From NCBI GenBank assembly GCA_031367345.1, contig JANLPR010000093.1, positions 1 to 16,522 of the forward strand: DNA of 16,522 bases, read 5' to 3'. Both the position numbers and the translations under genes were made by a program. Shown in pieces: positions 7,047-14,805 of the stretch (positions within the stretch are counted from its first letter, which is position 1; every line of letters begins with the position of its first letter). A model generated the notes under the pieces. It was not told the origin of the DNA, did not search any database, and saw nothing but the letters and a program-made list of their open reading frames with translations. Source of the DNA: JADKIH01 sp031367345. Lineage in GTDB: Bacteria > Bacteroidota > Bacteroidia > AKYH767-A > 2013-40CM-41-45.

Positions 7047-8351
7047 TTAGGAAGACTTCTGAGAAAGTAAAAACGACTTAAAATCACTGTATTCAGTAGA
7101 AAGTAAAGAGGCTACTTTCTTTCTATCCCTTAATTTTTCCAACTCCTGCGGAACTTTGATCTTTGTATTTAGTACGGATTCTACGCTGTCAATAAATTTT
7201 GCAGGGTGAGCAGTCTCAAGAATAATTCCTTGTTGATCCGGATTTTCTTTTGAATATTCTAACCAACCTAGATAAGCAACAGCTCCGTGTGGATCTAATG
7301 TGTAGTTGAATTTTTCGTAAACATGCAACATCATTTTTTTTGTTTGCTCGTCAGTAAATGCATAGCCACTGATAGCGCTCTTCATGTCCGTCCAACTATT
7401 TCCATACATTTCGAGCATCCTTCCAAAGTTAGAGGGATTACCAACATCCATAGCATTCGAAATTGTTGCCTTACTTGGTCGAGGAATATATTCTCCTTTG
7501 TCTAAATAATGAGGAACAATATCGTTTAAATTTGTGGCGGCAACAAAATGATGGATAGGCAATCCCATTCTTCTTGCCATTAAACCGGCAGTAAGATTTC
7601 CGAAATTACCACTGGGAACAACAAACACGACATTCTCTTTCTTAGATAATTTCTTAAACGCTTCGAAATAGTAAACCGTTTGAGGAATTAAACGAGCTAT
7701 ATTTATACTGTTTGCACTTGCTAATCGATAATATTGATTTAAATCGTCATCGAGAAATGCTTTTTTCACGAGCGCCTGACAATCATCGAACGTACCTTTC
7801 ACTTCTATTGCATGAATATTTTTTCCATAGGTAGTTAACTGTTTTTCCTGTAGTTCACTTACACCGCCTGCCGGATAAAGTATATACACTTGAATTCCTT
7901 CAACGTTATAAAACCCATCTGCTACCGCCCCACCCGTATCTCCTGATGTTGCAACTAATATTGTTAAAGGTGTAGTGTGAATTCTATTTAAATACGACAT
8001 TACTCTCGACATAAATCGAGCGCCAAAATCTTTGAAGGCAAGTGTTGGCCCATGAAATAATTCGCATACGAAAGTGTCCTTTTCAGTATTCACTAACTCT
8101 ACAGGAAAATTAAAAGCTTCATCGCAAATTTTCCGAAGAATATTTTCCGGAATATCGTCACCCATAAATGCTTTGCTTATTTCAAAAGCTATTTCAGCTA
8201 GAGAATAGTCATTTATGTTTTTGATAAATGCCGGACTAAGTGCCGGAATTTTATCAGGCATAAATAAACCGTTGTCGGGCGGTAAACTCATGAGTACAGC
8301 ATCCGCTAAAGAGTACTCAATGATCTTATTTTTTGTAGAGAAATATTTCAC
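7047..8351 (-). CDS. thrC: Threonine synthase
   Basis: This PLP enzyme of 434 residues converts O-phosphohomoserine to threonine, the last pathway step. Visible motifs are the N-terminal KYFSTKN ... DNGLFMPDKIPAL region, GPTLAFKDFGARFMSR with the PLP lysine at Lys107 (same number as in E. coli ThrC), LVATSGDTGGAVADGF, and VVPSGNFGNLTAGLMA binding the cofactor phosphate. The start is set at GTG 8351, giving M-K-Y-F-S-T, which matches the usual MKYYST-like start in this phylum. The frame also opens at an upstream GTG (8384), but that would overlap thrB by 23 bases and add residues without family support. It starts 10 bases after the thrB stop and is the last gene of the cluster, ended by the terminator at 6990-7015. 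Confidence 0.95.
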   Translation of the reverse strand: MKYFSTKNKIIEYSLADAVLMSLPPDNGLFMPDKIPALSPAFIKNINDYSLAEIAFEISKAFMGDDIPENILRKICDEAFNFPVELVNTEKDTFVCELFHGPTLAFKDFGARFMSRVMSYLNRIHTTPLTILVATSGDTGGAVADGFYNVEGIQVYILYPAGGVSELQEKQLTTYGKNIHAIEVKGTFDDCQALVKKAFLDDDLNQYYRLASANSINIARLIPQTVYYFEAFKKLSKKENVVFVVPSGNFGNLTAGLMARRMGLPIHHFVAATNLNDIVPHYLDKGEYIPRPSKATISNAMDVGNPSNFGRMLEMYGNSWTDMKSAISGYAFTDEQTKKMMLHVYEKFNYTLDPHGAVAYLGWLEYSKENPDQQGIILETAHPAKFIDSVESVLNTKIKVPQELEKLRDRKKVASLLSTEYSDFKSFLLSQKSS

Positions 8352-8361
8352 GCAACTAATA

Positions 8362-9309
8362 TTATGATTTAATTTTTTGTACACCTTTCAAATTAACTGT
8401 TGAAACGTAAACAGTATTTTTGATTTTTGCTTTCTTATAAATTTTCTGTATTGCAGTAGCTATTGCAAATGCACTAGTCTTTCCTTCTGCTAATGCAAAA
8501 ATAGAAGGACCGGAACCGCTGATACTGCAAGCGAGAGCTCCGCTATTGATAGCCGCTTCTTTAACCTGATAAAAATGAGGAATTAAATTAGCTCGATGTG
8601 GTTCAGCTACCATATCAACAACAGAACGAGCAATGAGATCATAGTCGGATGTAAACAATCCGGCAGTTAATGCCGCTGTATTTGCCCATTGAGCAATGCC
8701 AATTTGCATTTCAATCTTCTTCGGAAGAATAGCTCGCGAATCTTTCGTCAGCACTTCTACATCAGGATGAATTACAACGACCATTAAATTTTTAGGAGAA
8801 GGAAGTTGAATAATATCTAATGGATGATATGAACGAACTAAAACAATACCACCCATCATCGATGGAGCAACGTTATCGGCATGAGCAGCACCACATGCAA
8901 TACGTTCGCCTTCCATTGCAAAAGGCACCAACTCCCTTCGAGAGTAAGGACGACCTAATAATTCATTGGCAGCGAATACACCGGCTACAGCACTGGCAGC
9001 ACTTGATCCTAATCCGCTACCCAATGGCATTCTTTTTTTTATTTTAATATCGAAGCCTTGATTAATATGTAAATCGTCGAGGAGTGCTTGAATAGAAACC
9101 GACGCTGTATTTTTTCGAGCGTCTTTCGAAAGCTTACCTCCATCACCTGTGATAGTACGAACAACTAGCGTGTTTGATCGATTAAAAGCAACATTTACTT
9201 CATCACCGGGTTCATTTATTGCAAGTCCAAAGACATCGAATCCGCAAGCAAGATTTGCCACGGTTGCCGGAGCAAATACACTGATACCAGCTAATTTTCC
9301 TTTTCCCAT
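8362..9309 (-). CDS. thrB: Homoserine kinase
   Basis: This GHMP-family kinase of 315 residues phosphorylates homoserine to O-phosphohomoserine, the substrate of ThrC. Signatures are the N-terminal VFAPATVANLACGFDVFGLA, the ATP-binding loop KRMPLGSGLGSSAASAVAG (92-110) and the C-terminal ALACSISGSGPSIFALAEG. The ATG at 9309 begins one base after the thrA stop codon, consistent with translational coupling, so it is preferred. An alternative ATG at 9330 would overlap thrA by 20 bases and add seven residues. The order thrA-thrB-thrC is conserved in many bacteria. Confidence 0.95.
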   Translation of the reverse strand: MGKGKLAGISVFAPATVANLACGFDVFGLAINEPGDEVNVAFNRSNTLVVRTITGDGGKLSKDARKNTASVSIQALLDDLHINQGFDIKIKKRMPLGSGLGSSAASAVAGVFAANELLGRPYSRRELVPFAMEGERIACGAAHADNVAPSMMGGIVLVRSYHPLDIIQLPSPKNLMVVVIHPDVEVLTKDSRAILPKKIEMQIGIAQWANTAALTAGLFTSDYDLIARSVVDMVAEPHRANLIPHFYQVKEAAINSGALACSISGSGPSIFALAEGKTSAFAIATAIQKIYKKAKIKNTVYVSTVNLKGVQKIKS

Positions 9310-9310
9310 T

Positions 9311-11761
9311 TTATTCAAAATATTTTCCAATACTAATTATTTCAGCAAATACACCTGCAGCAGTTACCTCAGCACCTGCTCCCGGACCTTTAACCACTAA
9401 GGGTCGATCAGAATATCTTTCTGTTGTATAAGAAATAATATTATCGCTTCCCGAAAGATTATAAAAAGGATGACTTGAATCTACTTCTTGTAGACTAATT
9501 TTTGCTTTCCCTTTTTCAAGACTAGCAATAAAACGAAGTACTTTATTATTTTTTGAAGCTTTGATTCTTTTCGCTTCAAAAAAATGATTATTCTTTTTTA
9601 ACTCAACAAAAAAATCGGCAACCGACTTAGCTTTTAAACAAGAAGGCGGGAGAATTCCATCGATCTGAATATCTTTTAATTCTATTTTCAGTCCCGTTTC
9701 ACGAGCAAGAATCAGAAGTTTACGAGCTACATCTTTGCCTGAGAGGTCTACTCTAGGATCGGGCTCAGTATAACCTTTTTCTTGCGCTTGTTTTACAATC
9801 TCGCTAAACTGTGTTCCTTCCTTAAAGTTATTAAAAATAAATGAAAGCGTACCACTCAATACCGCTTCAATGCGTTTTATTTGATCACCGCTTGTTAAGA
9901 GATCATTCAATGTATTGATTACCGGAAGCCCGGCGCCTACATTTGTTTCATAGAGAAAACGAACATTTCGTTCTTTAGCGATAGTACGAAGATTCAAATA
10001 GTTTTTATAGCTATCGCTATTAGCTAATTTATTGGGAGTAACAATAGAGATACTATTTTTCATTATTTCAGCATAATGTTTTACAACATGTTCGTTGCTT
10101 GTACAATCTACAAATATCGACTGGGGTAAATTTAAGTTAATCATTGCTTGTACAAATTGATAAAGATCTGCATTCTCCCCTTTCTCGAAAGTATCAGAGA
10201 ATCTATTCAAAGAGATTCCGTCTTTATCAAAGATCATTTTCCGAGTATTAGCCACACCAACCACATTGATTTCTAATGAGCGATTATTTTTTAAAAAATC
10301 TTTATGGTCGGTAATTTGTTTCAATAATGTTTTTCCGATCAATCCCGTTCCAACCATAAAAACAGAAAGTGTTTTTACATCCGATAAGAAAAAAGATTGA
10401 TGCAAAGCATTAAGAGCTTTATCAAGATCATGACGATGAATAACGGTAGAAATGTTTAGCTCAGAAGAACCTTGAGCAGTAGCCACCACACTGATTCCAT
10501 TTTTTCCAAGTGCTTGAAACAATCGTCCAGAGACACCAGGTGTGTTACGCATATTTTCACCTATCACTGCCACTATCGAAAGTTCTTTTTCTACACGAAC
10601 CTTCTGAATCATTCGAGCACGAATTTCCAAATGAAACATTTCTTCAATGGCTACTTGTGCGCGTAATGAATCTTCCGGCTTCACGGCAAAACTTATTGTA
10701 TGTTCAGATGAACCTTGAGTAATCAAGATCACATTTACTTTAGCCTGCGACAGCGCATTAAACAATCGAGCAGAAATACCAGCGACACCTACCATTCCAC
10801 TGCCTTGCATTGTTAGGAGTGAAATATTATCGATCGACGAAATCCCTTTAATGAGAAATCCGGGATCTGATTGTTTTGTCGAAATAAAAGTACCGGGATG
10901 TTTTGGTTTAAATGTATTCCTGATGATTAAAGGAATTCCTTTATCCAAAGCCGGCTGAATAGTTGGCGGATGAATAACTTTAGCACCGAAGTGCGACATT
11001 TCCATAGCTTCTTCGTACGTCATTGATGAAAGAGAAAAAGCTTTTTTTACTTTCCGTGGATCAGCAGTCATTACTCCATCAACGTCGGTCCAAATTTGAA
11101 TTTCACTGGCATCAAGTGCAGCACCAAAAATTGCAGCAGTATAATCGCTTCCGCCACGACCAAGAGTAGTCATTTCATCTTTTTGAGTTGAAGCTACAAA
11201 ACCGGTAATAATCTCAATCGATTTAGTTTTTCGAAAATGCTCTCTGATGTTTCTATTGGTAACATTGAAATCGACACGAGCTGAGCCAAATGTTTCATCG
11301 GTACGAATAATTTTACGGGCATCTAAAAACGAAGTGCTTACTTTTTGCGACTTAAAATAATGAGCAATTATTTTTGCAGAAAGGATTTCACCATGGCCAC
11401 TAATAAAGTCAAGCGTTCGTTGAGAAAGTTCTCGCACTAAATAAACTCCATGAAGAATATCATGCAACTCAGTAAACACTTCCTCTAAAAAATCATGAAG
11501 AACCTTATCGTTTCTAAGTTTTAATTCACGAACAGTCTTCATGTGCCGTTCTCTGATCTCATGAAACACATTGATATACTCTTCATCTTGCTTTGCTGCG
11601 AGTCGACTCATTTTTATAAGTTCATCGGTAACACCGCCAAAAGCAGATACAACAACTCCGAGCTTATTAGTCTTCTTTTTAATATCAGTAACGATTGGAA
11701 GAAGATCTTCAATACGTTGAGCAGAGGCGACAGACGTACCGCCAAATTTAATTATGATCAT
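9311..11761 (-). CDS. thrA: Bifunctional aspartokinase / homoserine dehydrogenase I
   Basis: This fused enzyme of 816 residues, close to the 820 of E. coli ThrA, catalyses the first and third steps from aspartate to homoserine. The aspartokinase half opens with IIIKFGGTSVA (2-12) and contains TTLGRGGSDYTA (198-209) and the SSMTYEEAMEMSHFGAKVIHP segment (245-265). Two ACT-type regulatory repeats lie at about 312-460 (LLTMQGSGMVGVAG and IVAVIGENMRNTPGVSGRLF), the expected site of threonine feedback inhibition. The homoserine dehydrogenase half has a nucleotide-binding GTGLIG (471-476), VTPNKLA (574-580), and the catalytic-region sequence DPRVDLSGKDVARK (668-681). Allostery is inferred from the family. 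No leader-peptide attenuator was found in the 56-base gap from the upstream trpG/pabA gene, and no clear promoter either, so cotranscription is likely. Confidence 0.97.
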   Translation of the reverse strand: MIIIKFGGTSVASAQRIEDLLPIVTDIKKKTNKLGVVVSAFGGVTDELIKMSRLAAKQDEEYINVFHEIRERHMKTVRELKLRNDKVLHDFLEEVFTELHDILHGVYLVRELSQRTLDFISGHGEILSAKIIAHYFKSQKVSTSFLDARKIIRTDETFGSARVDFNVTNRNIREHFRKTKSIEIITGFVASTQKDEMTTLGRGGSDYTAAIFGAALDASEIQIWTDVDGVMTADPRKVKKAFSLSSMTYEEAMEMSHFGAKVIHPPTIQPALDKGIPLIIRNTFKPKHPGTFISTKQSDPGFLIKGISSIDNISLLTMQGSGMVGVAGISARLFNALSQAKVNVILITQGSSEHTISFAVKPEDSLRAQVAIEEMFHLEIRARMIQKVRVEKELSIVAVIGENMRNTPGVSGRLFQALGKNGISVVATAQGSSELNISTVIHRHDLDKALNALHQSFFLSDVKTLSVFMVGTGLIGKTLLKQITDHKDFLKNNRSLEINVVGVANTRKMIFDKDGISLNRFSDTFEKGENADLYQFVQAMINLNLPQSIFVDCTSNEHVVKHYAEIMKNSISIVTPNKLANSDSYKNYLNLRTIAKERNVRFLYETNVGAGLPVINTLNDLLTSGDQIKRIEAVLSGTLSFIFNNFKEGTQFSEIVKQAQEKGYTEPDPRVDLSGKDVARKLLILARETGLKIELKDIQIDGILPPSCLKAKSVADFFVELKKNNHFFEAKRIKASKNNKVLRFIASLEKGKAKISLQEVDSSHPFYNLSGSDNIISYTTERYSDRPLVVKGPGAGAEVTAAGVFAEIISIGKYFE

Positions 11762-11817
11762 AGTTCAAGGAAATAATTGTACTTGCATACGATAAAATAA
11801 AGAAAAATGTTATTATC

Positions 11818-12387
11818 TCAGCACTTATACAACCAATTGGAAATGATAGCAGTGCCCCATTCTGTAAGAATTGACTCCGGATGGAATTGAACGCCTCTTA
11901 ATAGTTGATTTTGATGCGTTAAACTCATTATTTCGCCATGATGATCAATAGCCGTCACTTTTAAAACCCCGGGAAGAGTTAGTGCATTGACACACCAAGA
12001 ATGGTATCTGCCCGTTAAAAATGAAGCAGGTAATCCGAAAAATAATGGCTCGTTAGCATCAATTATATTGACCGGAATAGCAACTCCGTGGTGGACATTT
12101 GCAAGATTAATCAGAGTACCGCCGCTAGCTTCAGCAATCGCTTGCATACCTAGACAAATACCAAGAATTTTTTTGTGCTCACCATAAGTACGTATAACTT
12201 CTACTATTTTTCCGGCATCGGCAGGTAAACCTGGTCCGGGCGACAATACAATCCGATCATATTTTTCAATTTCTGAAATTGAAAATTCATCATTACGTAA
12301 AACAGTTACTTCACTTTCAAACTTATTTAAATAATGCAAAAGATTGAACGTAAAAGAATCGTAATTATCGATAAGCAGAATTTTCAA
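11818..12387 (-). CDS. Anthranilate/aminodeoxychorismate synthase glutaminase subunit
   Basis: This class I glutamine amidotransferase of 189 residues supplies ammonia from glutamine to a chorismate-using partner (TrpE for tryptophan or PabB for folate). The N-terminus KILLIDNYDSFTFNL is diagnostic. The oxyanion region LSPGPGLP (48-55), nucleophile Cys78 in GICLGMQAIAE, and His169 with Glu171 in FHPESILTEWG complete a functional active site. Whether it is TrpG, PabA or a shared subunit cannot be told from this protein, because neither trpE nor pabB lies nearby. The only conventional start in this frame is TTG at 12387, as an in-frame stop (the ridA stop) lies just upstream. It begins 6 bases after ridA and appears to belong to the same transcript. 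Confidence 0.92.
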   Translation of the reverse strand: MKILLIDNYDSFTFNLLHYLNKFESEVTVLRNDEFSISEIEKYDRIVLSPGPGLPADAGKIVEVIRTYGEHKKILGICLGMQAIAEASGGTLINLANVHHGVAIPVNIIDANEPLFFGLPASFLTGRYHSWCVNALTLPGVLKVTAIDHHGEIMSLTHQNQLLRGVQFHPESILTEWGTAIISNWLYKC

Positions 12388-12393
12388 AGTAAA

Positions 12394-12771
12394 TTATTTA
12401 GATGCAATTACAGAAATTTCTACGTTCACATTTTTAGGCAAGACCGAAACTTGAACAGTTTCTCGAGCAGGATAATTATCTTTAAAATAATTTGCATAAA
12501 CATCATTGACTGCCGAAAAATTATTCATGTCGCTTAGAAAAATAGATGTTTTAACGATGTCACTAAAATCATATCCTGCTTCAGCTAAAATTGCTGAAAT
12601 ATTTTCCATCACCTGCGTAGTTTCACGAAGTATATTCACTAATTCTAAATTTCCGGTGGACGGAATAATCGCAATTTGTCCTGAAACATAAAGCGTATTA
12701 TTGATTTCTACAGCTTGACTGTAAGGTCCGATTGGTGCGGGAGCATTAGTTGTTCTGATTATTTTTTTCAT
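12394..12771 (-). CDS. ridA: RidA family enamine/imine deaminase
   Basis: This YjgF/YER057c/UK114-family protein of 125 residues typically forms a trimer that hydrolyses reactive 2-aminoacrylate and 2-aminocrotonate to keto acids and ammonia. Visible signatures are APAPIGPYSQAVEINNTLYVSGQ (10-32) and the C-terminal PARETVQVSVLPKNVNVEISVIA. Arg103 and Glu118 sit where Arg105 and Glu120 bind substrate in the E. coli family. The ATG at 12771 overlaps the M61 peptidase stop codon (ATGA, 12771-12768), giving translational coupling. The longer frame from 12804 would overlap that gene further and lacks family support. Placement upstream of the threonine genes fits protection against enamines generated during threonine or serine metabolism, which is an inference. 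Confidence 0.95.
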   Translation of the reverse strand: MKKIIRTTNAPAPIGPYSQAVEINNTLYVSGQIAIIPSTGNLELVNILRETTQVMENISAILAEAGYDFSDIVKTSIFLSDMNNFSAVNDVYANYFKDNYPARETVQVSVLPKNVNVEISVIASK

Positions 12772-14516
12772 ACTATTTTTTCGTAAAGATCTTTCCCCAA
12801 CCAAGTTCCAAAAAATTCTTTTTGTTCTTTCGTTGCATGTTTGTTAGGCACTATCGAATATTTTGAAAAATACTCGTTCTTGTTTTTGTCAATCGCTATG
12901 TCTTTTAATTTTTTCATAGCAGTCAGTACTGTTAATATAATTTTGTTATCTCTGTTCAATACTAATAATTCTTGAAGATTGTCTTCAACTTTCATTTCAT
13001 TTACTGCAATAATCTCGTCATCTTTTCCTAATCCTAAAAGGTAGGCCGGGGAATCAGGATAAATAGTAATCACTTTGGTCGACTTTGGATCTTTCGAAGT
13101 TTTAAAACCGAAAAATCGTTCAGCATCTAATTGCGAATGACGGATCGACAATTCAAGTCCGGCATAATCTAATGCTTCTTTCAAAATTTCAGTATCATCT
13201 TCAGTACCATAAACAAAATCCAGAAAAAAATCAGCCATAGAAGATTTGGCACAAAGACTAACCAATGAAATATAATCATGATCGGTATATCCAATTTCCT
13301 TTTTTCCAAAATCGTTATACAATTGTCGCATCACATCATCGAGCGAAGAATTGTGATTCGTATTTTTCCGAATAAGCAAATCGGTAATCAAAGCGATGAT
13401 ACAACCTTCGTCATAAATGGACGTTTTCCTTCCGGGAATACCGGGCACATATCCATCAAGCCAAGTATCGAAACTACTATCGGCTACAGAGAGATTAAAT
13501 CGCCCCGGATTATCAAAATGCTTTTGAACACGAACCGACAATTCCTTTAGAAATTGTTCGACCGAAAAAATATCGGCACGTGCAAGTATTTGATCACCGT
13601 AATAGGTCGTGACACCTTCGTAAACAAATCCTAGACGAGAATAATTTTCTTTGGTATAATCATAGGGCATCATTTCCACCGGACGAATAGTTTTCACATT
13701 CCAGCTATGAAAAAGTTCATGCGAAGCAACACCTACAAAATCATTGTATAACTCTTCGTTCATTAATTTTGATCCGGGACCTAAAGCCAATACCGTATTG
13801 CGAAGATGTTCTACACCATGATAAAATTGCATTGGCAATATCTGTACTAAAAAATAATACTCATCAACAGGAAACGTTCCCATCATTTTAATTTGTACAG
13901 TTGTGAACGCTCTGAAATCGTTCAATATGCGTGTCCAATCGGGATTTGCTTCGCCATTTAGACATATATAAAATTTAACACCCTCTACATCATACTGTTT
14001 TATTTGCAAAGAAGCACTTGCTATGAAAGGGCTATCAACCAATTCTTCATAATTTTCTGCCAATAAAATTCGATCGCCCGATTGTTGCATTGATGATGCT
14101 ATACGATAATTCTTAGGAAGCAGAAGTTCTAAAACACATTCTTCATGAATTCGATCAGGAATATAAAAAAAACAATGAATAGGATTAATATAAATCTGAT
14201 CGTCGTCGACATAGCAAGCACCTGCATCCAATTGATTGCAATAATATTCATAACGAATTACAATTTCACGATTGCCTTCACTCGAAACACTCCAACAATC
14301 TTTGTTAACTTTTCTAAAAGCAAGAGCTTGACCTTTTGCATTCATCGCTTTCCATCCGCGAATATTTTTTGCAAAGTTTGCTAGTTCATAGCGACCAGGT
14401 CTCCAACTTGGTAATTGAAACAAAACTTCCGGCGAATCAATATCAGCCACATGCATTTCAATTTCCACAAAATGTGATACAGGATTAGGCGATGAAAGTT
14501 TATAGAAGATAGGCAT
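12768..14516 (-). CDS. M61 family peptidase (glycyl aminopeptidase-like) with PDZ domain
   Basis: This zinc metallopeptidase has 582 residues from the chosen start. The N-terminal beta domain opens with the family pattern MPIFYKLSSPNPVSHFVEIEMHV and LPSWRPGRYELANFAKNI. The gluzincin site is GVASHELFHSWNVKTIRP, with His266, Glu267 and His270 as zinc and catalytic residues. The third ligand is probably Glu300 in YEGVTTYYGD. A PDZ domain follows at about 475-535 (IYPDSPAYLLGLGKDDEIIAVN), as is usual for the family. There is no signal peptide or membrane segment, so it is predicted to be cytoplasmic. Substrate is unknown; characterised relatives release N-terminal glycine or alanine. The start at ATG 14516 is preferred over 14582 because the extra 22 residues have no counterpart in the family pattern. 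It is the first gene of the minus-strand cluster and overlaps ridA by 4 bases. Confidence 0.92.
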   Translation of the reverse strand: MPIFYKLSSPNPVSHFVEIEMHVADIDSPEVLFQLPSWRPGRYELANFAKNIRGWKAMNAKGQALAFRKVNKDCWSVSSEGNREIVIRYEYYCNQLDAGACYVDDDQIYINPIHCFFYIPDRIHEECVLELLLPKNYRIASSMQQSGDRILLAENYEELVDSPFIASASLQIKQYDVEGVKFYICLNGEANPDWTRILNDFRAFTTVQIKMMGTFPVDEYYFLVQILPMQFYHGVEHLRNTVLALGPGSKLMNEELYNDFVGVASHELFHSWNVKTIRPVEMMPYDYTKENYSRLGFVYEGVTTYYGDQILARADIFSVEQFLKELSVRVQKHFDNPGRFNLSVADSSFDTWLDGYVPGIPGRKTSIYDEGCIIALITDLLIRKNTNHNSSLDDVMRQLYNDFGKKEIGYTDHDYISLVSLCAKSSMADFFLDFVYGTEDDTEILKEALDYAGLELSIRHSQLDAERFFGFKTSKDPKSTKVITIYPDSPAYLLGLGKDDEIIAVNEMKVEDNLQELLVLNRDNKIILTVLTAMKKLKDIAIDKNKNEYFSKYSIVPNKHATKEQKEFFGTWLGKDLYEKIV

Positions 14517-14582
14517 ATGCAATTGTATAAATAAATCGTCAATCGAGAACAGGAACTTAATTGAAAAATCAACAATCATCAA

Positions 14583-14805
14583 ATTACTAAAAATGATTCA
14601 TGGATGCTAAATATGAATCAACATCGACTTTATAATATTGTATTTCAATGATTTAAATATGGATAGTAGTATTTTGAAAATACATGTTTTGAACAAAATT
14701 AAAATCATCAAATTAAATTTGTGCTGATATTTTCAGCATTGAAAATGATGGACTATATACTGCTTTTACCAAAATGTAATTAACTTCGCACAAATTCTGA
14801 AAAAT
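14583..14805. promoter_or_regulatory. Divergent promoter region with candidate lpdA promoter at 14688-14721
   Basis: This region serves the M61-led cluster (leftward) and lpdA (rightward). On the plus strand TTTG (14688-14691) followed after 22 bases by TAAATTTG (14714-14721) matches the Bacteroidota -33/-7 promoter pattern. Transcription would start near 14727, with a leader of about 80 bases. A second, weaker -7-like element TAACTTCG (14781-14788) lies close to the ATG but lacks a well-spaced -33. A 6-bp hairpin TGCTGA/TCAGCA (14722-14727 with 14733-14738) sits at the predicted start site. No strict leftward promoter was found. Confidence 0.5.

Noticed and set aside
6920..7087. N-terminal extension of psuK (56 extra codons)
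   Set aside because: It would cross the terminator at 6990-7015 and overlap the end of thrC. The PfkB domain begins just after the ATG at 6919.
11762..11817. Threonine leader peptide or attenuator before thrA
   Set aside because: The 56-base gap has no hairpin with a U tract and no short frame rich in threonine or isoleucine codons.
14517..14582. Hydrophobic 22-residue extension of the M61 peptidase as a signal peptide
   Set aside because: The extension contains acidic residues within the hydrophobic stretch and no cleavage site, and the family N-terminus begins at the ATG at 14516.
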